Assembly (NCBI GenBank): GCA_965215715.1 | Contig: OZ244129.1 | Coordinates: 1,922,001-1,986,000 of the forward strand | Direction of reading: 5' to 3' | DNA from: HXMU1428-3 sp965215715 | Lineage (GTDB): Bacteria; Pseudomonadota; Alphaproteobacteria; Rhizobiales; HXMU1428-3 | Length of the DNA: 64,000 nucleotides | Shown: positions 43,117 through 51,784 of the stretch, one piece after another | Layout: each line of letters begins with the position of its first letter | Position numbering within the stretch: position 1 is the first letter of the stretch | Position numbers and translations under genes: made by a program | Notes under the pieces: generated by a model | Seen by the model: the letters and a program-made list of their open reading frames with translations, nothing else | Told to the model about the DNA's origin: nothing | Databases searched by the model: none

Positions 43117-44232
43117 ATGCAACTTGTCATTGAAAAAAGCGCCCTGTTAAAGGCTTTAAGCCATGTCACTTCCATTGTTGAACGGCGGAATACCATTCCT
43201 ATTTTGTCGAACGTGCTGTTGGTGGCCTCTAATGATCATCTGTGCTTGACTGCGACAGATCTTGAGCGCGAAGTGATTGAAAAAGTGCCCGCTAAAATTT
43301 CTGAAAATGGGGGCACCACAGTGCAAGCCCATGTGCTGCATGACATTGTGCGCAAATTGGCTGATGGGGCTGATGTTGAAATTTCGCGCAGCGAAGATGA
43401 CCGGGTCAGCGTGGTGGCTGGCAAGGGGCGGTTTGATTTGCAGGCCCTGCCGGCGGACGATTTTCCAGAACTTAGTACGGATGATTTGAGCCATAAGTTC
43501 ACACTCAAATCGGGTGACTTAAAACAGCTGATTGAAAAAACCCGCTTTGCCATTTCAACTGAAGAGACCCGCTATTATCTTAATGGCATTTATTTGCACC
43601 AAGCTGAGACGGACGATGATGGCATGTTGCGTGCTGTTGCAACGGATGGGCACCGGTTGGCACAAGTGGAAATTCCCTTGCCTGATGGGGCTGATGGCTT
43701 GCCAGGTGCCATTGTGCCGCGCAAGACGGTTGGCGAAGTTCACCGTATGGTGGGCGAGTCTGAAGGGGATGTGACGGTTGAGATGTCAGATGCCAAAATC
43801 CGTTTTTCAATTGGCGATTTGGTGATGACTTCAAAATTAATCGATGGCACCTTTCCGGATTATAACCGGGTTATTCCAACAGCCAATGATAAGGCGCTTT
43901 CCATCACACGTGAGAGCTTTGCCAAGGCCGTTGACCGGGTCTCTACGCTGTCTTCTGATCGAGGCCGCGCGGTGAAGCTGAATTTGAGCGACAAAAGCCT
44001 CGTTTTAACTGTCAACAATCCTGACAGCGGCAGTGCAACCGAAGAGCTTACGGTTGATTATACTGAAGAACCTTTGGAGATTGGCTTTAATGCGCGCTAT
44101 TTGCTCGATATTACGGGTCAGCTTGAAAGCGAGACCGCAAAGTTTTGGCTGGCCGATGCTGGATCACCTACTATGGTACGCGACAGCAGCGATATTTCTG
44201 CGCTGTATGTTCTAATGCCAATGCGGGTGTAA
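43117..44232 (+). CDS. dnaN: DNA polymerase III subunit beta (sliding clamp)
   Basis: The 371-residue clamp has three similar domains that ring DNA and tether the polymerase. Motifs include SHVTSIVERRNTIPILSNVL, YYLNGIYLHQ, VATDGHRLAQVEIPLP and the C-terminal DSSDISALYVLMPMRV. About 190 bp and the dnaA terminator separate it from dnaA, so it has its own promoter in the gap 42930-43116. recF follows 21 bp later. Confidence 0.97.
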   Translation: MQLVIEKSALLKALSHVTSIVERRNTIPILSNVLLVASNDHLCLTATDLEREVIEKVPAKISENGGTTVQAHVLHDIVRKLADGADVEISRSEDDRVSVVAGKGRFDLQALPADDFPELSTDDLSHKFTLKSGDLKQLIEKTRFAISTEETRYYLNGIYLHQAETDDDGMLRAVATDGHRLAQVEIPLPDGADGLPGAIVPRKTVGEVHRMVGESEGDVTVEMSDAKIRFSIGDLVMTSKLIDGTFPDYNRVIPTANDKALSITRESFAKAVDRVSTLSSDRGRAVKLNLSDKSLVLTVNNPDSGSATEELTVDYTEEPLEIGFNARYLLDITGQLESETAKFWLADAGSPTMVRDSSDISALYVLMPMRV

Positions 44233-44253
44233 GCTTTATTTGGGCGGTGATGT

Positions 44254-45426
44254 GTGGACGATAATCATATTGAGACGCGCGCTCTGGCTCAGCAACGCAA
44301 TTGGGTTGAAAACATTTCGTTGCATCAGTTTCGCAACTATAAATCCTTAAAACTTTCCTTGGATGGAAAGCCTGTTGTTTTGGTTGGCAATAATGGTGCG
44401 GGCAAGACCAATTTATTGGAGGCTGTCTCCCTGTTAAGCCCTGGCCAAGGGTTGCGCCGGGCTGCAATGGCTGAGCTTGGCTCATTTCAAGATGATGGCG
44501 ATTGGGCGGTCTCTGCCCTGGTGCATGGGGCCATGGGGGAAGTGCGCGTTGGCACGGGGATCACCCGGTCGGCTCAAAGCGAAATTTTACGGCGCAAAAT
44601 TCGCATTGATGGGGAGAGCTTAAGCTCTTCAACCCCGCTAGGACAATGTTTGCAAATCTTGTGGCTCACCCCGCAGATGGATGGGTTGTTTACCGGTGGA
44701 GCCTCTGAACGTCGGCGCTTTCTTGACCGGTTGATGGTGGTGTTTAACCCGGACAATCGCAAGCAATGGAATTTGTTTGAGCGGGCCATGCGCCAGCGTA
44801 ATAAGCTTTTAGAGATGAACGAGAGCTCGGACGCGCTGTTTGATGGGCTTGAAATGCAAATGGCTGAATATGGGGTGGTGGTGGCTGCCAACCGTTTGGA
44901 GGCGATTGAGCGCTTGCGCGGGGTGATTAAAGAGAGTTTGGATGAGGACAGCCCGTTTCCGTTTGCAACGCTTGGGCTTGAAGGGCGCTTGGAAAAGGCG
45001 CTTGAGTTGGATGCCGCGGTTGATGTGGAAGATGATTATCGCCGGATTTTGCGCGACAATCGCGGGCTTGACCGGGCGGCAAAACGCACGCTTGAGGGCC
45101 CGCACCGCACCGATTTAATCGTTGGGCATGGCCCTAAAAGCATGCCGGCCAAACTTTGTTCCACGGGTGAACAAAAAGCCTTGTTAACCGGGCTTATTCT
45201 GGCCCACGCCCGGTTGGTGCATGATAAGGCGGGGGGCTTTGCGCCGTTGTTGTTATTGGATGAAATTGCTGCCCATTTTGACGCCAGCCGGCGCCATGCT
45301 TTGTTTGATGAAATCTTGAAATTAAACTGCCAAGCCTGGATGACAGGAACAGAGCGGGACGTGTTTGAATATTTTGGTGATAGAGCCCAAATTTTCACCG
45401 TTAAAGGGGCTGAAATCGTCGCATAA
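44254..45426 (+). CDS. recF: DNA replication and repair protein RecF
   Basis: RecF is an SMC-like ATPase that helps load RecA at single-strand gaps. The 390-residue protein has LHQFRNYKSLKLSLDG, Walker A VGNNGAGKTNLLEAVSLL, the signature region LCSTGEQKALLTGLILAHAR, and Walker B LLLLDEIAAHFDASRR. It starts with GTG after a GGGCGGTGA site. It is 20 residues longer at the N-terminus than E. coli RecF. Confidence 0.96.
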   Translation: MDDNHIETRALAQQRNWVENISLHQFRNYKSLKLSLDGKPVVLVGNNGAGKTNLLEAVSLLSPGQGLRRAAMAELGSFQDDGDWAVSALVHGAMGEVRVGTGITRSAQSEILRRKIRIDGESLSSSTPLGQCLQILWLTPQMDGLFTGGASERRRFLDRLMVVFNPDNRKQWNLFERAMRQRNKLLEMNESSDALFDGLEMQMAEYGVVVAANRLEAIERLRGVIKESLDEDSPFPFATLGLEGRLEKALELDAAVDVEDDYRRILRDNRGLDRAAKRTLEGPHRTDLIVGHGPKSMPAKLCSTGEQKALLTGLILAHARLVHDKAGGFAPLLLLDEIAAHFDASRRHALFDEILKLNCQAWMTGTERDVFEYFGDRAQIFTVKGAEIVA

Positions 45427-45489
45427 TTTATTCCCCTATGTTATTCTCCACCAAGGATTATTTTTAACTTGTAAGCCATTGAAATCTAT

Positions 45490-45561
45490 ATGTTTTTAAT
45501 TGTCTTTTTTGGTGTTTTTTCACTGATGATTGGTTTATATTGGCTGGAGACTGAATCTTAA
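45490..45561 (+). CDS. possible 23-residue membrane peptide
   Basis: An ATG-started frame of 23 codons encodes a hydrophobic helix (FLIVFFGVFSLMIGLYW) ending in LETES, and a terminator hairpin begins six bases after its stop. No good ribosome binding site is seen (AAGGA is 37 bases away). It may be a chance frame in the recF-gyrB gap. Confidence 0.25.
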   Translation: MFLIVFFGVFSLMIGLYWLETES

Positions 45562-45566
45562 CAATA

Positions 45567-45592
45567 AGCCCTGTTTAAGGGGCTCTTTTTTT
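45567..45592 (+). terminator. terminator between recF and gyrB
   Basis: AGCCCT and AGGGGCT pair around a short loop and are followed by a run of eight or nine T. It ends the dnaN-recF transcript and separates it from gyrB. Confidence 0.8.
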
Positions 45593-45635
45593 AAAGCTAT
45601 TTAAGGCTTTAAATCACACTGGATTGAGGGTTTTT

Positions 45636-48056
45636 ATGAGCAAGCAAGAAGATAATAATGACTATGGTGCTGATAGCATCAAGGTGTTGAAAGGCCTTGA
45701 TGCAGTTCGCAAGCGCCCTGGCATGTATATCGGTGATACAGACGATGGGTCTGGCTTGCATCATATGGTTTATGAGGTGGTCGATAATGCCATTGATGAG
45801 GCCTTGGCTGGCTATTGTGACACCGTCAATGTGATCTTAAACGCTGATGGCTCTGTCACGGTGAATGATAATGGGCGCGGCATTCCTGTGGCCATTCATG
45901 CCGATGAAGGGGTCTCTGCTGCTGAGGTGATCATGACCCAACTGCATGCGGGTGGTAAGTTTGACCAAAACTCCTATAAAGTTTCTGGTGGTTTGCACGG
46001 GGTTGGCGTTTCGGTGGTGAATGCCTTGTCGACCAAATTGGAGCTAACCATTTGGCGTGATGGCAAAGAACACCAAATGAATTTTGCTGACGGTGTGGCT
46101 GTTGATGCGCTGCAAGTGATTGGCGAAGTGGGTGACAAGACCGGCACGCAGGTAACTTTTTTGCCCAGCCCTGAGACCTTCACCATGGTTGAGTTTGATT
46201 ACAAAACACTTGAGCACCGGTTGCGCGAGCTGGCGTTTTTGAATTCTGGTGTCAAAATTGTTTTAACCGATCAGCGCCATGCTGACCCGATTATTGAAGA
46301 GATGGTCTATGATGGCGGGCTTGAAGCGTTTGTACGCTATTTGGATGGCACCAAACATCCGCTTATTGACACCCCGATCACTGTCATAGCTGAAAAAGAT
46401 GGCATTACAGTTGAAGTCGCTATGTGGTGGAATGACAGCTATCATGAAAAGGTTTTGTGTTTTACCAATAACATTCCCCAACGTGATGGCGGCACTCACT
46501 TGGCTGGCTTTCGCGGTGCGTTAACGCGGGTGGTGAATGGCTATGCAAATTCTTCTGGCATTGCCAAGAAGGAGAAAGTTTCGCTCACCGGTGATGATGC
46601 GCGTGAAGGGCTGACTTGTGTGCTCTCTGTGAAAGTGCCGGACCCGAAATTTTCCTCGCAGACCAAAGATAAGCTGGTTTCCTCTGAAGTGCGCCCGGTG
46701 GTGGAAAGTTCATTAAACGAAGTGCTCGGCCAATGGTTTGAAGAGCACCCAGGAGAGGCCAAGATCATTGTTTCCAAAGTGGTTGAGGCAGCAGCAGCGC
46801 GCGAGGCGGCGCGCAAAGCACGTGAATTAACCCGGCGCAAAGGCGCGCTGGATGTGGCCAGCCTGCCTGGTAAATTGGCAGACTGCCAAGAGCGGGACCC
46901 GGCCAAGTCTGAATTATTCCTGGTGGAGGGTGACAGCGCGGGTGGCTCTGCCAAGCAAGGGCGTAACCGAGAAAATCAGGCGATTTTGCCGCTTAGAGGT
47001 AAGATATTGAATGTGGAGCGGGCCCGGTTTGACAAGATGCTGTCTTCTCAAGAAATTGGCACGCTCATCACCGCCCTTGGCACCGGCATTGGGCGGGATG
47101 ATTTTGACATTTCGAAATTGCGCTACCACAAAGTCATCATCATGACTGATGCGGACGTCGATGGCGCGCATATTCGCACATTGCTGTTGACCTTCTTTTA
47201 CCGGCAAATGCCGGAATTGATTGAGGGGGGCTATCTTTATATTGCCCAGCCGCCTTTGTATAAGGTCAAGCGCGGGAATTCTGAGCAATATTTGAAAGAT
47301 CAAGAAGCGTTTGAACAATATTTGATCAGCTCTGGCCTTGATGAAACCAGCCTTGAACTTGAGGGCGGTGAAGTGCGGGTTGGGCAAGACCTTGAGGCGG
47401 TGGTGCAAAAGGCGCGCGACTTTAATGATGCGCTGAAAGGATTGCACAGCCGTTATACCCGCTCTGTTGTTGAGCAGGCGGCCATTGCTGGCGCGCTTGA
47501 CCCGGAAGCCTTGGCCGATGAAGCCCAAGCGCAAGATCTGGCTGAAAAAATTGCAGCCCGGCTTGATGCGATCTCGGATGAAACTGAGCGGGGCTGGGAA
47601 GGCAAAGTGCGCTCTGATAAGGGCCTTAGCTTTTCACGCCGTTTGCGCGGGGTGAAAGAAGTGCATGTGCTCGATGAGGCTTTGATAAATTCAGCCGATG
47701 CGCGCAAGTTGAACCGGTTTAGTTCGCATTTGACTGAGGTTCATGACGGCACAGCCCATTTGGTGCGCCGCGATGACCGCACGGCTATTTCTGGCCCGGT
47801 GGCTTTGCTGGAAGCTGTTTATGAAATTGGACGCAAGGGCTTGAGCATGCAGCGCTATAAGGGGCTGGGTGAGATGAATGCTGACCAGCTTTGGGATACC
47901 ACTTTGGATTCGTCTGTGCGCACGCTGTTGCAAGTGAAAATTGGCGAGCTTGATGAGGCGGATGATATATTCTCCAAACTCATGGGTGATGTGGTTGAAC
48001 CACGGCGCGAATTTATTCAGGACAATGCCTTGAGCGTTGATAATCTGGATGTTTAA
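45636..48056 (+). CDS. gyrB: DNA gyrase subunit B
   Basis: GyrB is the ATPase subunit of gyrase, which introduces negative supercoils. In 806 residues it has VVDNAIDEALAGYCD, DNGRGIPV, the ATP-lid GGLHGVGVSVVNALS, the TOPRIM motifs LVEGDSAGGSAKQGRNR and MTDADVDGAHIRTLLLTFF, and the C-terminal QRYKGLGEMNADQLWDTT. GAGGG precedes the ATG at 45636; the TTG at 45624 is not used. The stop overlaps the next gene by one base (TAATG). Confidence 0.97.
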   Translation: MSKQEDNNDYGADSIKVLKGLDAVRKRPGMYIGDTDDGSGLHHMVYEVVDNAIDEALAGYCDTVNVILNADGSVTVNDNGRGIPVAIHADEGVSAAEVIMTQLHAGGKFDQNSYKVSGGLHGVGVSVVNALSTKLELTIWRDGKEHQMNFADGVAVDALQVIGEVGDKTGTQVTFLPSPETFTMVEFDYKTLEHRLRELAFLNSGVKIVLTDQRHADPIIEEMVYDGGLEAFVRYLDGTKHPLIDTPITVIAEKDGITVEVAMWWNDSYHEKVLCFTNNIPQRDGGTHLAGFRGALTRVVNGYANSSGIAKKEKVSLTGDDAREGLTCVLSVKVPDPKFSSQTKDKLVSSEVRPVVESSLNEVLGQWFEEHPGEAKIIVSKVVEAAAAREAARKARELTRRKGALDVASLPGKLADCQERDPAKSELFLVEGDSAGGSAKQGRNRENQAILPLRGKILNVERARFDKMLSSQEIGTLITALGTGIGRDDFDISKLRYHKVIIMTDADVDGAHIRTLLLTFFYRQMPELIEGGYLYIAQPPLYKVKRGNSEQYLKDQEAFEQYLISSGLDETSLELEGGEVRVGQDLEAVVQKARDFNDALKGLHSRYTRSVVEQAAIAGALDPEALADEAQAQDLAEKIAARLDAISDETERGWEGKVRSDKGLSFSRRLRGVKEVHVLDEALINSADARKLNRFSSHLTEVHDGTAHLVRRDDRTAISGPVALLEAVYEIGRKGLSMQRYKGLGEMNADQLWDTTLDSSVRTLLQVKIGELDEADDIFSKLMGDVVEPRREFIQDNALSVDNLDV

Positions 48057-48811
48057 TGGCGTTTCAGCTTTCATCTGTTTTTCAACTTTTTAAGCCTCTT
48101 TTTGACCGGAACAAACAAACCCATTGTGTTTTGTTGCCAGGGCTTGATGGCTCGGGTCAATTTTTTGCGCCCTTCTTAGAAACGCTACCCTCTTTTGTTC
48201 ACCCCCAAATCATCTCTTACCCCTTTGATGGGTGTGCTGATTATGACCAGGTGCTTGACTTTGTGCAGCCATTGTTACCAACGGACCGTGACTATTTCAT
48301 CATAGCTGAATCGTTTTCAGGACCGGCCGCTTTACAAATTGGATTGCAGCGGCCAAAGGGCTTAAAGGGGATTGTTTTGGCGGCAAGCTTTTGCAGCACC
48401 CCCTTATCGCAAGGCCAGCAAATGCTTGCGCTTAACAGTTTGAATTTGCTTCGTTTTCCGATCCCCTCTGCGGTGTTCAATCGGGTGTTATGCAATGGGC
48501 AAGACCCTGATCTGGCCAGACAGATTAATGAGGTGGTGCGCCAGTTATCATCTGAGGTGCTGATCGGGCGGGTGAAAGCGGCGGTTCAAATTGATATTAC
48601 AGATCAACTGGGCCAGTTAGAGCTGCCCATCCTGGCAGTGGTTGCTGAAAATGACCGCTTGCTTGGCCGCCATGCGCCGGAATTGGTGGCGCGCCATGTG
48701 AAAATGGCTGAAATTGTTTTCTGTGAAGGCCCGCATTGTTTGTTGCAGTGTAACGCGCAAGCGGTTGTTGAAGAGATTGTGCTGTTTTTAAAACAATATG
48801 CGGTTGCTTAA
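48056..48811 (+). CDS. alpha/beta hydrolase family protein
   Basis: The 251-residue protein starts on the gyrB stop, so it is translationally coupled. The fold is shown by HCVLLPGLDGSGQFF (oxyanion region), the nucleophile elbow in IIAESFSGPAALQIGL, the acid region PILAVVAENDRLLG, and the catalytic His in EGPHCLLQ. It resembles BioH or small esterases, but no substrate can be named. No signal peptide is present. Confidence 0.8.
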   Translation: MAFQLSSVFQLFKPLFDRNKQTHCVLLPGLDGSGQFFAPFLETLPSFVHPQIISYPFDGCADYDQVLDFVQPLLPTDRDYFIIAESFSGPAALQIGLQRPKGLKGIVLAASFCSTPLSQGQQMLALNSLNLLRFPIPSAVFNRVLCNGQDPDLARQINEVVRQLSSEVLIGRVKAAVQIDITDQLGQLELPILAVVAENDRLLGRHAPELVARHVKMAEIVFCEGPHCLLQCNAQAVVEEIVLFLKQYAVA

Positions 48812-48963
48812 AGCTTGCATTGGTTCTTTCATTTAACTTGCCACAAAGTCCCTGAATTGTTTTTTCAACTTCAGCGGCATTTAAATTTTCCGATTGACCT
48901 TAACTTTAGGGGAAGCTTTATCCTTTTTTCATTTGACGTGTGAGGCGTAAATGGGAGGGAAAA

Positions 48964-49461
48964 ATGTTGTTTGAAATTTTGCCAAATTGGCACCCCTTTT
49001 TTGTTCACTACACCATCAGTTTTTTTAGCATAGGTGCCCTTATCTATAGCTGTGTTACGCTTATTTCCTTTAAGGAAACGCATCGGGATTATCTATATCA
49101 GGCCTCCATTTTCTGTTTAAGGGTAGGTGCTGTTTTGACAATTTTGACTGTGGCTAGTGGTTTTCATGCTTACTTGACAGTGCCCCATGCGGATACAGCT
49201 CATGCGCCTATGGTTGATCATCGGAACTGGGCATTGGTAACGGTACTCATTGGATTGCTTTTGGCCGGGTTAAGTTTTTTACACAAGAAACTGACTTATG
49301 CTCCTAAACTCTTATTATTGTTAGCAATTCCTTTGTTTTTCATGGTGCTCATGACTGGCTATAAGGGTGCTGATTTGGTGTTTCGATATGGGGTGGGTGT
49401 TTTGCCACAAAATAGTGAACCGGCAAAAGCTGTTGGCCACGACCATAACCACCATCACTAG
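48964..49461 (+). CDS. DUF2231 family membrane protein
   Basis: The 165-residue protein has ILPNWHPFFVHYTISFFSIG at the start, the DUF2231 signature, and four hydrophobic helices. Two histidine positions in the helices (HPFFVHY and DHRNWALVTV) recall heme- or metal-binding membrane proteins. The C-terminus is GHDHNHHH, a metal-like tail. GGGAGG five bases upstream supports the ATG at 48964 over 48940. The function is unknown. It converges on lutC with a 4-bp overlap. Confidence 0.8.
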   Translation: MLFEILPNWHPFFVHYTISFFSIGALIYSCVTLISFKETHRDYLYQASIFCLRVGAVLTILTVASGFHAYLTVPHADTAHAPMVDHRNWALVTVLIGLLLAGLSFLHKKLTYAPKLLLLLAIPLFFMVLMTGYKGADLVFRYGVGVLPQNSEPAKAVGHDHNHHH

Positions 49462-50183
49462 GTCTTATATATAAGAACCACAAGCTCAATAGGCCCATGG
49501 GCACCAAGAGTAAGTGTTTGTTCAATATCGGCTGTGCGTGATGGCCCTGAAATCATGTTGATGGTGCGGGGCATGGTGTTTGAGTGGGGTTTGTTTTGTG
49601 CCAAGGCATGGTGATAAGCTTGCTCGTAGCTTATGAAAATATCTGCTTGGTTTAACAGTATGACATGACAATCCGTCACGAAATTTAACGGGGTTGGGTT
49701 TTCATTTCCTGAGGTTAGAAACAAAGTTCCAGTTTCACTGGCCGCGGCGCTGGCTGTGGCTAGGGCGATTAAACCATCTTCTTGTAATGAGGCTTGGCCT
49801 TGCCAGGGATTGAGGGTGAGATCACTATTTTGGTTTTCAAACAGGGCATTGATGAAAGGGTTTTCGCCAGAGACAATGCGGTTGGGCTTTTGGGTTGTTC
49901 CGACCTGGGCTTTGTTCCATGTGGTGACAATGGTAACAAGCTCATCATAAATGGCGGCTTTGTTGGGCACATGTTTAACCTGGGCGCTTTGGTTGGTCAG
50001 ATGATGTGTAAGCGCTTGAACCAAATCCTCATCATTTGTTTTTGAAAAAATCTTTTCTCTTTGTTGCTGGGCTTGCTCTTGCCAATTTGCAGGCGAGAGC
50101 CCTTCTTTTTCCAAGCCCCCTCTTCTTGACGTTAAGGCGCCGCTCAGATGTTTAAAGAATTTGTTTTTTACCTGCATGCTCAT
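49458..50183 (-). CDS. lutC: LutC/YkgG family LUD-domain protein
   Basis: The 241-residue LUD protein ends in PRTINMISGPSRTADIEQTL and GAHGPIELVVLIYKT, conserved in LutC, a subunit of the LutABC L-lactate oxidation complex. TLFLTSGNENPTPLNFVTDC is the LUD core. The start overlaps the lutB stop by 4 bp. The third subunit LutA is not next to it. Confidence 0.9.
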   Translation of the reverse strand: MSMQVKNKFFKHLSGALTSRRGGLEKEGLSPANWQEQAQQQREKIFSKTNDEDLVQALTHHLTNQSAQVKHVPNKAAIYDELVTIVTTWNKAQVGTTQKPNRIVSGENPFINALFENQNSDLTLNPWQGQASLQEDGLIALATASAAASETGTLFLTSGNENPTPLNFVTDCHVILLNQADIFISYEQAYHHALAQNKPHSNTMPRTINMISGPSRTADIEQTLTLGAHGPIELVVLIYKT

Positions 50184-51604
50184 TGGTTTTGTTTCTTTTT
50201 GTTTTGTCTGGCCTTATAAAGGGACTGAAAGCTTTGCGGGGCCAGTGCGGGAACGGTTCTGTGTTGTCCCCAGGCTTTGAGCATCGGGATGTATTTGGTG
50301 AGGGCCTTTTGTTTTGTTGTCCAGGACAAAACCGGCAATGAGAGTTTTAACATCGCATTATATAGCCAGGGCCGTTTAGCCAACGCGGCCCAGCCTTTCA
50401 TAGATATTTTTTCAAGCCAGCCATGGTGTTTGGCCGCTTCCTGGCGCCAATAGCGCATAAGTTTGGTGAGCGGGATTTGCATCGGGCAAATTTCATTGCA
50501 GCGCCCACAAAAACTGGAGGCGAAGGGCAGATCTTGAGATTGCTTGCCCATGAATTGAGGGGAAAGAACTGTGCCCATTGGCCCTGGATAAACAGAGCCA
50601 TAAGCATGACCGCCTAAATTTTGATAAACAGGGCAATGGTTTAGGCATGCCCCGCAGCGAATGCAACGCAACATTTCTTGAAATTGAGAGCCCAGCATTT
50701 TGCTGCGGCCATTATCAAGCAACACCACATGAAAATTACTTGGCCCGTCTTGATCGTTGGCGCGTTTAGGGCCGGTGGTAAAGGTGGTGTAGGTAGAGAT
50801 GGCCTGACCAGTGGCTGAGCGGGCCAACAATCGCAAGATGACACTGGCATCTTCAAAGGTGGGAACAACCTTATCAAAACTTGAAATGACTATGTGTGTT
50901 TTGGGCAGACTGGAGACCAAATCACCATTGCCTTCATTGGTGACAATGACGCTGGTGCCGGTCTCAGCAATCAGCAAATTGGCGCCGGTTATACCAACAT
51001 CGGCCTTCAAGAACTTTTCACGCATGATCACGCGGGCTTCTTTCACCAGATCTTCAGGCTTTTCAAGGACACGGTCTTTGGCCAGGGATGTATGGGCTTC
51101 TTTAAAATCTTGAGCAATGGTGTCGCGGCTCAAATGCACAGCTGGGGCAATAATGTGGCTTGGCATTTCATCGCGCAATTGGATGAGATATTCACCCAGG
51201 TCCGTTTCCACGCATTCAAACCCTTGGTCGGTTAAATGGTGGGTCAAGTCAATTTCTTCGCCGACCATGGTTTTGCCTTTGGCGACCAGTTTGGCATTTT
51301 GTTGATGGCAAATATCACTGATAATCGTGCGGGCTTCTTGCGGGGTGTTGGCAAAATGCAAATGGCCACCGGCGGCATTCAGCGCGGTTTCAAATTCCGT
51401 TAAGTAATGATCTAAGTGGGTAAGCGCGTGTTCCTTTATCTCAACGCCGCGGTCAGAAAGGGCTTGGAAGTCAGGGCACGCGGCAACCGCTTTGGCACGT
51501 TTTTGAACAAAGCCAGTGCCTATAACTGACAAGGCTTGTTGTAAGCTTTCATCGTTTAAAGCTTTTGTTGCTCTTGTTTTTAATGATGAATTTTCAGCGG
51601 TCAT
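50180..51604 (-). CDS. lutB: LutB/YkgF family iron-sulfur protein
   Basis: The 474-residue protein has an N-terminal LUD domain (ALTHLDHYLTEFETALNAAG, GITGANLLIAETGTSVIVTN) and two 4Fe-4S motifs, CIRCGACLNHCPVYQNLGG and FCGRCNEICPMQIPL. LutB carries electrons in L-lactate oxidation to pyruvate. It precedes lutC, and a long hairpin stands just upstream of its start. Since lutA is absent from the window, either it lies elsewhere or this pair acts differently. Confidence 0.92.
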   Translation of the reverse strand: MTAENSSLKTRATKALNDESLQQALSVIGTGFVQKRAKAVAACPDFQALSDRGVEIKEHALTHLDHYLTEFETALNAAGGHLHFANTPQEARTIISDICHQQNAKLVAKGKTMVGEEIDLTHHLTDQGFECVETDLGEYLIQLRDEMPSHIIAPAVHLSRDTIAQDFKEAHTSLAKDRVLEKPEDLVKEARVIMREKFLKADVGITGANLLIAETGTSVIVTNEGNGDLVSSLPKTHIVISSFDKVVPTFEDASVILRLLARSATGQAISTYTTFTTGPKRANDQDGPSNFHVVLLDNGRSKMLGSQFQEMLRCIRCGACLNHCPVYQNLGGHAYGSVYPGPMGTVLSPQFMGKQSQDLPFASSFCGRCNEICPMQIPLTKLMRYWRQEAAKHHGWLEKISMKGWAALAKRPWLYNAMLKLSLPVLSWTTKQKALTKYIPMLKAWGQHRTVPALAPQSFQSLYKARQNKKKQNQ

Positions 51605-51659
51605 TTGACTCTTTCATTTTGGGACTTGGAATTTCCCTTAAAATTAATTGATTAGATCT

Positions 51660-51731
51660 TTGCATGTTTAAGCTGTTTGTCAAGGACGCACAGCCCTTGT
51701 TTTATCCTTGACAAACAGCATAAACATGCAA
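51660..51731. repeat. 27-bp near-perfect inverted repeat (72-nt hairpin)
   Basis: The left arm (51660-51686) starts TTGCATGTTTAAGCTGTTTG and ends TCAAGGA; the right arm (51705-51731) is its reverse complement except at one position. The loop is 18 bases. It sits in the 180-bp gap between divergent lutB and ggt. No T-run follows on either strand, which argues against a simple terminator. Confidence 0.93.
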
Positions 51732-51784
51732 CCCTCCTATCATGGAACTTGAGGCAAACGCTTAGTGGTAGAAAGTTGTTATAT

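Noticed and set aside
50398..51305. Plus-strand frames opposite lutB
   Set aside because: They are shadows of the lutB coding sequence with no domain, ribosome site or codon pattern of their own.
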